Assembly: GCA_964559435.1 (NCBI GenBank)
Contig: CAZLHI010000004.1
Coordinates: 103,879 to 167,878 of the forward strand
Direction of reading: 5' to 3'
DNA length: 64,000 bases
Source of the DNA: Hebobacterum sp964559435
Lineage (GTDB): Bacteria; Armatimonadota; Hebobacteria; Hebobacterales; Hebobacteraceae
A program made the position numbers and the translations under genes. The notes under the pieces are model-generated. The model was not told where the DNA came from and did no database searches. It saw nothing but the letters and a program-made list of their open reading frames with translations. Below, in pieces: positions 23,556 to 32,209 of the stretch (positions within the stretch are counted from its first letter, which is position 1; each line of letters opens with the position of its first letter).

Positions 23556-25805
23556 ATGAGGTCCGTGAACGCGAGAGCGGCTGTCCGCTGCCTCGCCATG
23601 GTCGCCGTCCCTCTGAGCCTAAGTGCCCCGCACGCCGCGCCGGGTTCGTGCCCGGGGACGGAACTGGGGCCGGGGCCAGGAGGGCAACCCCTCTACCTCT
23701 GGCAGGCGGCCGAGTCCTACCCCGGCGGCTCCCAGGCGGACGTGCGTCTGGATCGGGCGGTGTCATTCTGGGGAGCCGGCCTGCCCCTGCGAAACGTGTT
23801 CTCGTCCGTCGGCGACCAGACCGGGGTAACGCTAACCTTTCATCCTGCGCGCGACGACAATAAACGCATCTGTGTGACTCTGTTTCTGAATGCAGACGAC
23901 CCTCCGACGCTGCGCGAGCTCATGGTCCAGCTGAGCTGGGTTCTTGACTGCCCCTTCGCGCTTGCGATCGAAGATGACGGGAAGTACGCCTACTACCTGC
24001 TGTCCACGAGCATCGCCGGCGGAGCATTCGAGCGAGTGCAGCGGGAGCGTCACGAGGCCTTTGTCCGGGTCGAGTCGGGTCAGGAGGCCTGGGTGCAGAC
24101 TGACGCCGAGGTCCGCGGCCAGATGTGCGCCCGTCTGGATGATCTGCGCGAGGCACTCCAGTTGACGGAGAAGGAGGCCTTCGCGCGATACCGAGGCAAG
24201 GACGATCTGCTCCTGCTTGCCGCCCTGGACCCGGCGCGGCGTGCGATTGCACGATTCGTCTTCGCGCTTTCAGACGAACACCGAGAACTCATGTGCAACG
24301 GACCGGGTTTCCTCCCCAGACTGTCCCGCTTGAGCCCGGACGCGCGCAAAAGCGTCAAGGAACTGCTGGGACTTGCGCTGGCTCGGAAGCACGAGGGGCC
24401 TGTCCTCATCCCGGGCTACACAGAGAAGGCAGACGAACACTGGCATGACTGGGAGTGGGTAGAGGAGTCAGATCCTCTCGTCACGGTCTACACCCACAAT
24501 CCAACCGGCATTGAACTGAGCCTGGAGCCCTGGTGTGACCCCCAGGACCCAGACTGCGTGTACCGCTCGCGAGACAGAACTCTGATCAGATTGGGCTTCC
24601 TGCAGCTGATACCCGATCCCCGCGGTGGCCCGGCGATCCATCCTGATACAGAGGTAGACCTGAGACGTCTGCTTGGCGAAGACATCACTGAGAAGCAGGC
24701 TTGGGACATCCGGGTCAATTACTGGCGCGAGGACTCCCTCGCGCGCCAGCGCCAGGAGCTGGAAACCACTCTGCGCCAGAACGCGGCACTCTCAGAGACG
24801 GCAGAGACCTCGTTGGGTGAGGCAGAGCTGGCGATACTTCCCCACGCCGACTACGCCCTCTGGCAGTTCCAGGAACTGCTGGCTGTACATACCGACTTCC
24901 AGGTGGTCTCGGACTGCTTTGCGCCATACTGGCGCAGGTTTGGGGAGGACCTCGAGGCCCTTCAGCGAGACGGCGGGGCCCGGCCCTCTGCACTGCTGAT
25001 CACGAAGCTGATGTGCGGACCGCGTGCATCCCGAAGCAGCCGTGTGGAGGTCGGCGACAAAGGCGTCGAATGGGGCGACGCGGGGGATTTCCTGCGCTTC
25101 CGCACTCGCGAGCGCGACGTGTGGCGTGCCGCCTTCCTTCCCCAGGGGATCTGCGAGACACTCGATGAGTGGCTGGCTCCCCACCTGCCCGAAGCGCCCA
25201 CAGATGGCGGGACTGGTCCTGCCATTCTGGTTCCAATCGACGACGGGGACTACTTCTGGCTGTTTCGCCAACTGAGCCCAGCCCAGCGTAAATGGGGCGG
25301 TGACGTCATCTACAGCGACACCGCGGATCCGGCCAACGGATACCGGTACGCCTTTCGCGAGCAGCTGCTCAGAACCATGGACTGGCTCGCCCCCATCTTG
25401 CAGATACTCGCTCAGTTGAGCGAGGACCAGTGGGAGCGCATCCGGGATGTCGGCCTCGTGTGGGGTGTGGACTTCTCGCCGCCCATCGGCGAGCAGGACC
25501 GGCGCCGCGGCTTCTGGTTTGGCCGGAAGGAAGGCGATGTGCTGCGCATCCTCCCGGCCCAGATCGACGAGCTGAGGCAGCTCTATGGTGGCGCGGTCAC
25601 CATTGCCATCAGCGCGGCCTCGGACGCAGGTCGGGCTGGTGACGGAGGGTCTGTCGGTGAAGTACGTGCGATCATGGTCTACAGAGACGGGGAGGCCGTC
25701 GCGGGCGACGCTCTCCCGCGACGTCTCCTGATCCGCCCCAGGAACACGGCCCAGACGACCGCTCAGAAATCCGACCGATCCCCCTCCCCCAGCCCGGCCA
25801 GGTGA
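23556..25805 (+). CDS. Large secreted protein with STN-like domain, unknown function
   Basis: About 749 residues with a signal peptide (~10-30). Residues ~68-140 (LPLRNVFSSVGDQTGVTLTF...LRELMVQLSWVLDCPFALAI) resemble the secretin/TonB short N-terminal (STN) fold. The remaining ~600 residues contain no family I recognise; they are acidic, Trp-rich, and without membrane helices. The start is uncertain: GTG at 23568 fits the GAGGAG better than the ATG at 23556. The 3' end overlaps the convergent phosphatase gene by 43 bp. Confidence 0.6.
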   Translation: MRSVNARAAVRCLAMVAVPLSLSAPHAAPGSCPGTELGPGPGGQPLYLWQAAESYPGGSQADVRLDRAVSFWGAGLPLRNVFSSVGDQTGVTLTFHPARDDNKRICVTLFLNADDPPTLRELMVQLSWVLDCPFALAIEDDGKYAYYLLSTSIAGGAFERVQRERHEAFVRVESGQEAWVQTDAEVRGQMCARLDDLREALQLTEKEAFARYRGKDDLLLLAALDPARRAIARFVFALSDEHRELMCNGPGFLPRLSRLSPDARKSVKELLGLALARKHEGPVLIPGYTEKADEHWHDWEWVEESDPLVTVYTHNPTGIELSLEPWCDPQDPDCVYRSRDRTLIRLGFLQLIPDPRGGPAIHPDTEVDLRRLLGEDITEKQAWDIRVNYWREDSLARQRQELETTLRQNAALSETAETSLGEAELAILPHADYALWQFQELLAVHTDFQVVSDCFAPYWRRFGEDLEALQRDGGARPSALLITKLMCGPRASRSSRVEVGDKGVEWGDAGDFLRFRTRERDVWRAAFLPQGICETLDEWLAPHLPEAPTDGGTGPAILVPIDDGDYFWLFRQLSPAQRKWGGDVIYSDTADPANGYRYAFREQLLRTMDWLAPILQILAQLSEDQWERIRDVGLVWGVDFSPPIGEQDRRRGFWFGRKEGDVLRILPAQIDELRQLYGGAVTIAISAASDAGRAGDGGSVGEVRAIMVYRDGEAVAGDALPRRLLIRPRNTAQTTAQKSDRSPSPSPAR

Positions 25806-26398
25806 TGCGTGTCGTTCACTCTCGCCACGACCCAACCACCATCGGCCGCGCTGAGTGTGCTGACTGAAGCCGTGTCCACTCGCACCCGCCAGAAGCTGGC
25901 CTCTCCCACCCCAAGCGCGGCGCATAGGAGCAGCTTGCACACAACGCGGTGCGAGACGACAGCAGCGGCAGCCTCCGCGTGCCTAGCAGCGATCTCCTCG
26001 AGGGCGGGCCAGGCCCGCGCCAGGACGTCGGACAGAGACTCGCCCCCTGGAGCGCGGAAGCGCGCTGGCTCGGTCAGCCAGGTCTGGTAGAGGCCGGACT
26101 CTTCCTTCTCGACCTCCGCTCGCGGCCGCCCCTCCCATTCGCCGAAGCTCATGTCGATCAGGCGGTTATCGAGGGTCACTTCGAGGCCGAGCGCTTCTGC
26201 CAGTGGTGCCGCTGTTTCACGCGCTCGCGCAAGGGGGCTGCTGTACACTGCTCGCACCGGCTGCTCGCGCACGGCCTCGGCCAGCAGCCTCGCCTGCTCG
26301 CGGCCGCGCTCGCTGAGCGGGACGTCGGCGCGCCCGCGGAAGACCTCCTCGCGGTTCCACGCTGTCTCGCCGTGCCGTATCACGAGGATCTCGCCCAT
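25763..26398 (-). CDS. Histidine phosphatase (phosphoglycerate mutase-like)
   Basis: 211 residues. The catalytic LVIRHGETAWN (RHG) lies at residues 5-15, ARARETAAPLAEALG and MSFGEWEGR follow, and the second His sits in VVSHRVVCKLLL. This is the CobC/GpmB-type branch; possible substrates include small phosphates such as alpha-ribazole phosphate. Convergent with the secreted protein, overlapping its end. Confidence 0.88.
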   Translation of the reverse strand: MGEILVIRHGETAWNREEVFRGRADVPLSERGREQARLLAEAVREQPVRAVYSSPLARARETAAPLAEALGLEVTLDNRLIDMSFGEWEGRPRAEVEKEESGLYQTWLTEPARFRAPGGESLSDVLARAWPALEEIAARHAEAAAAVVSHRVVCKLLLCAALGVGEASFWRVRVDTASVSTLSAADGGWVVARVNDTHHLAGLGEGDRSDF

Positions 26399-26440
26399 GG
26401 CACGCCTCCCGTTGCGCCACCGCGCTCATACGACGCGAGA

Positions 26441-26466
26441 GCGCCGCGGTCCTGGGACCGCGGCGC
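26441..26466 (-). terminator. Hairpin after the S8 protease gene
   Basis: 12-bp perfect inverted repeat (26441-26452 with 26455-26466) just past the protease stop at 26493. No U tract, so termination is inferred from position and stability alone. Confidence 0.5.
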
Positions 26467-26492
26467 CAGGGTTTACCGAACTCGCGAAGCCT

Positions 26493-29400
26493 CTACAGAT
26501 ACCCGAATGCGCGGGACACGTACACCGCCATCTGCGCTCTGGTCACGATCACGTCTGGGTAGTAGTTGCCATCCGGATAGCCTTCTGTGACTCCCGCGTC
26601 GGCGATGTACTCTATGTAGTTGTAGGCCCAGAAACCCGATGCCACATCGGGGAAGCTGGGGCCACCCGTGGGTACGTAGGTCTCGAAGAAGCTGTCACCG
26701 CCGGCCAGCGCGCGGCCGATGTAGGCGGCCATCTGCCCGCGGTCAACATCGTACTCCGGATGGTAGGTGCCGTCCTCATAGCCCCCGACCACCTCCTGGA
26801 TCACCGCGTACTCGATGTATTTCAGCGCCCAGTGCTCCTCCAGGACATCGGGGAAGCTGGGCGCGCCGGTGAACTCGGGCACAGCACTGTCGCCGCCGGC
26901 CAGCGCACGGGAGATGTACACGCCCATCTGATCCCGCGTCACGGCCCAGTCCGGCTGGTAGGTTCCATTCGTATACCCCTGTACGACCCCATTTGCGACG
27001 GCCGCCTCGACATAGAGCCAGGCCCACAACTCGCCGGTAGCATCCGTGAACGTGTGAACCGCGACCGATCCGTCCTGGAGCATCTCCTGCACCAAGATGT
27101 TGTAGACGGGCCATTGCACGAGCTCGTCGCCGATCTGCCGTTCGATGGTCGTGCGGTGTTTTGCGTGCACCGCGCGGCGGCCCGACACGTCAGGCCACTC
27201 CTCGTTCGCGCCGCTCGCGGCCACCGGTCCGCCGACACCGGTGGCGAGGTCGAGCCAGTGGACGTCCGGCTGGCCCTGCGCCCAGTCCTCCCAGGTCACC
27301 TTGGTGCCCGAGATGCGCGGGTGATAGCGGAACGTCGGCGGCTCGGTGGCGACGGCCGTGGCCGTGGGCGAGTAGACCTCCCAAGCGTAGATATCAATCA
27401 TGCCGCCGATGCCTGTGTCACGGCGGAGGTCCATCCACACAACAGTGGTCCCGTCAATGTCGGGGAACTCCTCGGGCCAGTAGGTGTGAGTCAGTCTCGT
27501 CTCGGCTGGGTCCGGCGAGGGCCGAACGGTCTCCTTCCAGTTGGGAATCCCGTCCCCATCAGAGTCCACTGCCAGGTCGTACATGTAGATGTCTGACTGT
27601 ATCTCGCCGGTGTCTCGCCAATCCTCCCACACAACGAGGTCGCCGGCGATGCGGGGGACAAACTGCGGCCCGCTGGCCGTGCACAATGGATAGGCTTTCG
27701 GGAAGTGATCGTCCGGCCCGTCCACCTCGCTGATGTCACAGATGTAGACGTCCGGGTTGTCCTCGAGGAAATTGTGTCCCAGCGTCCCGTCCGGGTCGTT
27801 GCGATAGTCCTCCCATACCACGTAGTTGCCGTCGATGGCGGGGAAGATAGCGTCACTGTCCTGCTCATAAGTTATGCGCAGCGGCAAGACGCTCAGGTTA
27901 TCGACGTTCTGAGCCGTGATCTGAAAATACCACTCACCTTCTGGGTAGTCGTCCACCATCCACGTGACCCAAGGGCCAGAGATGTCGGGGAACCACTGGT
28001 AGCTGATGTCGAAGTAGGTGTAGGGCTCCACCGGGGCGTAGGTCTGTGTGACCGGATCCAACTCCGTTGGGAACGGGATGTCATAGGGCAGCGTCGCGGT
28101 TGACCCCGTCGTCAGGTTCCTCACCCCCACCGCGCTGTGCGTCGGGCCGCTGTAATCTTCGTAGGCGACCCGCTCACCGCTCAGCGCCGGGAATGCCTGC
28201 CCCCACAGAGCGTCATCGACGATGCGGATCTTCTCAGCGCCGGTGGCTATCTCGCCGAAGTAGTAGTCTCCGCGAGCCATCCGCCAGTGGCATGGATAGA
28301 GCCCCGGCTCCGACGGCGCCGTCACATCGAAGGTGAAGGTCGCAGTGCCCCGGGCTGCCACGGTGGACTCGGGCAGAGGCACTTCCGAGATGCCCCACCG
28401 GTTCGTCCCCTCCGGCGAGACCGCCGCAAGACGGTATCCCTCAGCAGAGGTCCAGGCCGTGCTGCCGTCGTTCCACATCACCAGGCTTATCTGGTAGGTC
28501 TGGCCTTTCAGCATCGAGGCCGGAATATCGTGGGACAGAACGAAGGAGCTGAGGACGAGCATCTCGAACGACGCGCCTTTCCTGCCGTTGTTGATCTCGT
28601 CCTTCTCTGATACCTCGTAGTCGCTGTCGGCGAAGGCCGTGAGCCAGTAGTCTCCGGGCGGGCCGCCAGGCACGGCTCCGGCCACCGATCCGCTCGACCA
28701 CCATTGGCCGGCCGAGAGAGCGGGCACATGCACCGTCACCATAACCAGGTCCCGCGGAGACGGGATCTCGTTGGGCGACATCGCAATGACCGCCTTGCAT
28801 GCGGCCGAGGCGGAGGTGCCCTGGTTCTTCACCGTGATGCTCAGGTCGAGCGTCGTGCCGACCAGGGCCTGAGAGAGGTCCGCGGTCACCTGGGTGACGA
28901 CGAGATCGGGACCGGAAGTCGGCTCGTTATCGAGCGCTCGCTGCAAGTCGATACGCGGTGTCGCGACGTGGCTCGTGGGATCGAATATCTGAAGCCCCGT
29001 TCGCTTGAGCCGGGCTCTGATTGCTGCCGGGTCGGTGACCCCGGCGTCTGCAAGCACGGCGACAGCCCCCGCGACATGGGGCGCCGAGGCCGAAGTGCCC
29101 GCGGCCGTCTCGTAGCTGCCGCCCATCCTCGTGCTCGTGATCCAGATTCCAGGACCATAGACGCCGATCAACTCGCCCCGATTGGAGAAGTAGGCCGGTG
29201 TGTCCTGATCAGCTCCTGAATCCCAGGAGGCCCCGACAGCCAGCGCGTCCGAGGCACAGGCCGGTATGCCCACTCCCTGCGTGTACCCTTCGTTGCCGGC
29301 CGCGGCCACCACCACGATCCCGGCGTCGACAGCGTCCGATATGGCAATACCTTGGGGGTCGGCGTCGCACTCTGCCGGGTCGCGCCATTCGGCGCCATCG

Positions 29401-30260
29401 CTGAGGCTCAGGTTGATCGCTTTAATGTTGTACGTCGACTGATTCGTGATGCACCATTGAATGGCGTCGATGACGTTAACGTCATAGCCGTACCCGTCCT
29501 GGTCCAATGCCTTCAGTGCCACCAGATGCGCGCCGGGAGCTATCCCACGATAGGTGGTCCCCGTGCCTGCTGCGACGCCGGCGACATATGTCCCATGCCC
29601 GTAATCGTCATCGTAGTCGGACGGATTGGTGTACTGCGGGAAGTCTGGGTCGCCGGCCAGTATATTCTCGCCGCCGACAACCTTTCCCCCGTCCAAGTCC
29701 AGGTGAGTGGCGTCGATGCCGGTGTCGATGATGGCGATGCCAACGCCGCTGCCGTCGTATCCTTTCGTGGTCTCTGCATAGGGCTGTCCGATGAGCGGCC
29801 CGCTTTCCGAGAGCACCGCCCTCACCTGCCGATCCGGGAAGACACCCTCCACGAACGGCGAGGCCGCCAGTTCCCGCAACCCCTCGTTGTCCACCGTGCC
29901 GGCGAGAAACGGAAAGATGCGGAACTGTCGGTGCACGCGAAAGCGGGGCGCGGCCTGCTGCACCCGACGAGCCAGCTCGCGAATCGTCGGCTCGCGCTCT
30001 CGCCAGTCTCGAGCCCACACCTGGGGGAGATCGGGGTCACCCATGACAACTATGACGCGCGCAGATCCCTGTTCCTCCGTCTTCTCCAGCACGCGACCGT
30101 GCACATAGGCGCCGTGCGGGCCAGGCGTGCGAGCTGCATGAGAGGCGGCGTGCGGGCCAGGCGTGCGAGCTGCATGAGAGGCGGCGTCGGCGATGGTGGT
30201 CGAAGCCAGAAGCGTCAACAGCGCGAGGCCGACGCCCCGAGAGACGTGTTTGCGTGTCAT
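26493..30260 (-). CDS. Cell-surface subtilisin-like (S8) protease with SLH domains
   Basis: 1255 residues from the ATG after a GAGG Shine-Dalgarno. A signal peptide (to ~28) is followed by a tandem 12-residue repeat, an I9-like propeptide (~45-130), then the catalytic domain: Asp in VGIAIIDTGIDATH, His in DYGHGTYVAGVAAG, Ser in YETAAGTSASAPHVAG. A CARDB-type domain follows (GPDLVVTQVTADLS... ), then a second Ig-like part, several YWTN/TolB-like blades with VVWEDYR repeats, and three C-terminal SLH domains (GYTNGTYQPDWAVTRDQMGVYISRAL and two relatives). SLH domains would anchor it to cell-wall polymers. Monocistronic. Confidence 0.92.
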   Translation of the reverse strand: MTRKHVSRGVGLALLTLLASTTIADAASHAARTPGPHAASHAARTPGPHGAYVHGRVLEKTEEQGSARVIVVMGDPDLPQVWARDWREREPTIRELARRVQQAAPRFRVHRQFRIFPFLAGTVDNEGLRELAASPFVEGVFPDRQVRAVLSESGPLIGQPYAETTKGYDGSGVGIAIIDTGIDATHLDLDGGKVVGGENILAGDPDFPQYTNPSDYDDDYGHGTYVAGVAAGTGTTYRGIAPGAHLVALKALDQDGYGYDVNVIDAIQWCITNQSTYNIKAINLSLSDGAEWRDPAECDADPQGIAISDAVDAGIVVVAAAGNEGYTQGVGIPACASDALAVGASWDSGADQDTPAYFSNRGELIGVYGPGIWITSTRMGGSYETAAGTSASAPHVAGAVAVLADAGVTDPAAIRARLKRTGLQIFDPTSHVATPRIDLQRALDNEPTSGPDLVVTQVTADLSQALVGTTLDLSITVKNQGTSASAACKAVIAMSPNEIPSPRDLVMVTVHVPALSAGQWWSSGSVAGAVPGGPPGDYWLTAFADSDYEVSEKDEINNGRKGASFEMLVLSSFVLSHDIPASMLKGQTYQISLVMWNDGSTAWTSAEGYRLAAVSPEGTNRWGISEVPLPESTVAARGTATFTFDVTAPSEPGLYPCHWRMARGDYYFGEIATGAEKIRIVDDALWGQAFPALSGERVAYEDYSGPTHSAVGVRNLTTGSTATLPYDIPFPTELDPVTQTYAPVEPYTYFDISYQWFPDISGPWVTWMVDDYPEGEWYFQITAQNVDNLSVLPLRITYEQDSDAIFPAIDGNYVVWEDYRNDPDGTLGHNFLEDNPDVYICDISEVDGPDDHFPKAYPLCTASGPQFVPRIAGDLVVWEDWRDTGEIQSDIYMYDLAVDSDGDGIPNWKETVRPSPDPAETRLTHTYWPEEFPDIDGTTVVWMDLRRDTGIGGMIDIYAWEVYSPTATAVATEPPTFRYHPRISGTKVTWEDWAQGQPDVHWLDLATGVGGPVAASGANEEWPDVSGRRAVHAKHRTTIERQIGDELVQWPVYNILVQEMLQDGSVAVHTFTDATGELWAWLYVEAAVANGVVQGYTNGTYQPDWAVTRDQMGVYISRALAGGDSAVPEFTGAPSFPDVLEEHWALKYIEYAVIQEVVGGYEDGTYHPEYDVDRGQMAAYIGRALAGGDSFFETYVPTGGPSFPDVASGFWAYNYIEYIADAGVTEGYPDGNYYPDVIVTRAQMAVYVSRAFGYL
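30113..30184 (-). repeat. 36-bp tandem duplication in the protease gene
   Basis: Two identical 36-bp copies (30113-30148 and 30149-30184) encoding 12 residues each, A-S-H-A-A-R-T-P-G-P-H plus one. It lies just after the signal peptide and looks like a recent slippage product. Confidence 0.9.
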
Positions 30261-30457
30261 GGCACCAACCTCAATACCTTCACGAGAGAAGCGCGGCAGC
30301 ACGGGTTGAACCGGCCCGGCATACACGATGGGAATATACCCGATATCGATCCCCATATGCTGTCAATGCAAGCCCTCTGTCTAGCAGGTTTAGCAGACAT
30401 CGGACAGAATCCTTTCTCGGGCTGGGACCGCGACGAGGCAGGGTGGAGGGCAGCGGG

Positions 30458-31549
30458 ATGCTTCTTTCCGATGTGGAGAGTCCGGCGCTTGTTGTTGATC
30501 TCGACCGTCTCACGGCCAACCTCGATCGTGTCGCACATCTCGCGCGCAACGCCGACCTGGACCTGCGACCCCACACGAAGACCCACAAGACCCCGGAGAT
30601 CGCCAGACTCCAGCTCGAGCGCGGCGCGGCCGGCATCACGGTGGCCAAGATCGGTGAGGCCGAGGTGATGGCGGATGCCGGGATAGACGACATCTTCATA
30701 GCCCACCACATCGTTGGGCCGGAGAAGATCGCTCGGCTGATCGAGCTGGCCCAACGCACGAAGGTGTCCGTCGGCGTCGACAGCACGGAGGCGGCCGGGC
30801 CCCTTTCGATGGCCTTCGCCCAGCACGGCTTGCGTCTGCGCGTGCTGATTGAGGTGGACATCGGCCTGGGCCGGTGCGGCGTTGCTCCAGAGGACGCGCC
30901 CGACCTCGCGCGTGCCATCAACTCGCTGCCCGGCCTTGCCCTGGCGGGCATATTCACCTACCCCGGACACGTTTACGAGGCCCGCAATGAGAATGAGGTG
31001 GCAGGAATTGCAGCCTACGAGTGCCGCATCATGGGCGAGGTGGGCCGGCAGATAGCCCCCTTGGTCGATGGGCCGCTGCGCGTGAGCGGCGGATCGACGC
31101 CGACCGCCGCCACCTACCATCCAGAGTGCGGCCTGACCGAGATGCGGCCTGGCACCTACGTGTTCAACGATCGCACGCAGATCGACAGGTGGGCTGCGAC
31201 CGCTGCCGATTGCGCTCTGAGCATCCTTGCCACGGTAGTCAGCGTGCCCGAGCAAGGCCGGGCAATACTGGACGCCGGAAGCAAGTCGCTGGGCACGGAC
31301 ACGGCGCGCGAGTCACCCGGATACGGCATGTTGAAGGAGGACAATGCGGCCGTTGTGGTGAGGCTCAACGAAGAGCATGGCTTCCTGGACCTGACGAACT
31401 CCGAATTGAAGCTTCGAGTCGGTGACAAAACAGAAGTCATTCCCAACCATGCCTGCAGTGTCGTGAACTTGTTCGACGAGATGACGGTGGTGAAGAACGG
31501 CGAAGTCGCCGAGACCTGGGCTGTCGCCGGCCGAGGCAAAGTGCGCTAG
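30458..31549 (+). CDS. D-threonine aldolase / alanine racemase-type PLP enzyme
   Basis: 363 residues from the ATG behind GGAGGG. The N-terminal MLLSDVESPALVVDLDRLTANL plus RPHTKTHKTPEIARLQLE (lysine for PLP within HTKTHK) define the alanine-racemase N-domain; the family's C domain (ILATVVSVPEQGRAILDAGSKSLGTD, EEHGFLDLT, VIPNHACSVVNLFDE with the metal-binding PNHAC) is that of D-threonine aldolase and D-serine dehydratase. Cytoplasmic. A RidA gene follows by 36 nt. Confidence 0.86.
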   Translation: MLLSDVESPALVVDLDRLTANLDRVAHLARNADLDLRPHTKTHKTPEIARLQLERGAAGITVAKIGEAEVMADAGIDDIFIAHHIVGPEKIARLIELAQRTKVSVGVDSTEAAGPLSMAFAQHGLRLRVLIEVDIGLGRCGVAPEDAPDLARAINSLPGLALAGIFTYPGHVYEARNENEVAGIAAYECRIMGEVGRQIAPLVDGPLRVSGGSTPTAATYHPECGLTEMRPGTYVFNDRTQIDRWAATAADCALSILATVVSVPEQGRAILDAGSKSLGTDTARESPGYGMLKEDNAAVVVRLNEEHGFLDLTNSELKLRVGDKTEVIPNHACSVVNLFDEMTVVKNGEVAETWAVAGRGKVR

Positions 31550-31585
31550 GCCTGACGCCAGTGTGCTGCCGTGAAAGGATGTGCA

Positions 31586-31972
31586 ATGTCCGAGAAAGAG
31601 GTCGTCGTCTCCGATCAGCTCCCCCCTGCCAAGGGGCCCTATTCCCCTGCGATCCGGGCCAACGGCTTCGTCTTCGTGTCGGGCCAGGGACCGATTGACG
31701 CGGCCACGGGCGAGGTCGTGCGGGGCGACATTCGCCAACAGACACACCTGGTGCTGGAGAACATTCGCGCCATCCTCGCCGCGGCCGGGTCTTCGCTGGA
31801 AAAGGTTGTGAAGACGACGGTCTATCTGAGCGATATTGACAACTTCGCGGCGATGAACGCGGTGTACGCCGAGTTCTTCCCGTCCCACCCGCCCGCGCGC
31901 ACGACGATCGAGGCAGCCAACCTGCCGCTTGGAATCGATGTCGAAATAGACGTCATCGCCCTGACCGCCTAG
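31586..31972 (+). CDS. RidA family enamine/imine deaminase
   Basis: 128 residues. GPYSPAIRANGFVFVSGQGPIDAATGEVV, the QQTHLVLENIRAILAAAGSSLEKVVKTTVYLSDID helix-strand unit and PARTTIEAANLPLGIDVEIDVIAL (with the catalytic Arg) are typical. RidA hydrolyses reactive 2-imino acids released by PLP enzymes, so its position next to the D-threonine aldolase-like gene fits. ATG preceded by AAAGGA. Confidence 0.93.
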   Translation: MSEKEVVVSDQLPPAKGPYSPAIRANGFVFVSGQGPIDAATGEVVRGDIRQQTHLVLENIRAILAAAGSSLEKVVKTTVYLSDIDNFAAMNAVYAEFFPSHPPARTTIEAANLPLGIDVEIDVIALTA

Positions 31973-32209
31973 GGCGAGCCTGGACGCCCCTGAAGCAGGC
32001 GCCTTCTGAGGGGTATAGCGGCCCTCTGGGGTCCCCGCGTCGTGCTGCTAGTTGCCCTTCAGTTGTCCCCTCGTTTGTGGAATAAGCGGATAGTGCGCAG
32101 GAGGCGGTACGTCTGGCCGTAAGTTCGCGCGCGGACCACGCCCGGGCGTTCCCATCTTGCGCCTCTTGCGCCGCAGTTGTGCCGATCGACAGCGACGCGG
32201 CGGATTCCG

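Noticed and set aside
30300..30380. Promoter for the S8 protease (TTGACA with TATATT)
   Set aside because: The spacer would be 22 nt, outside the working range.
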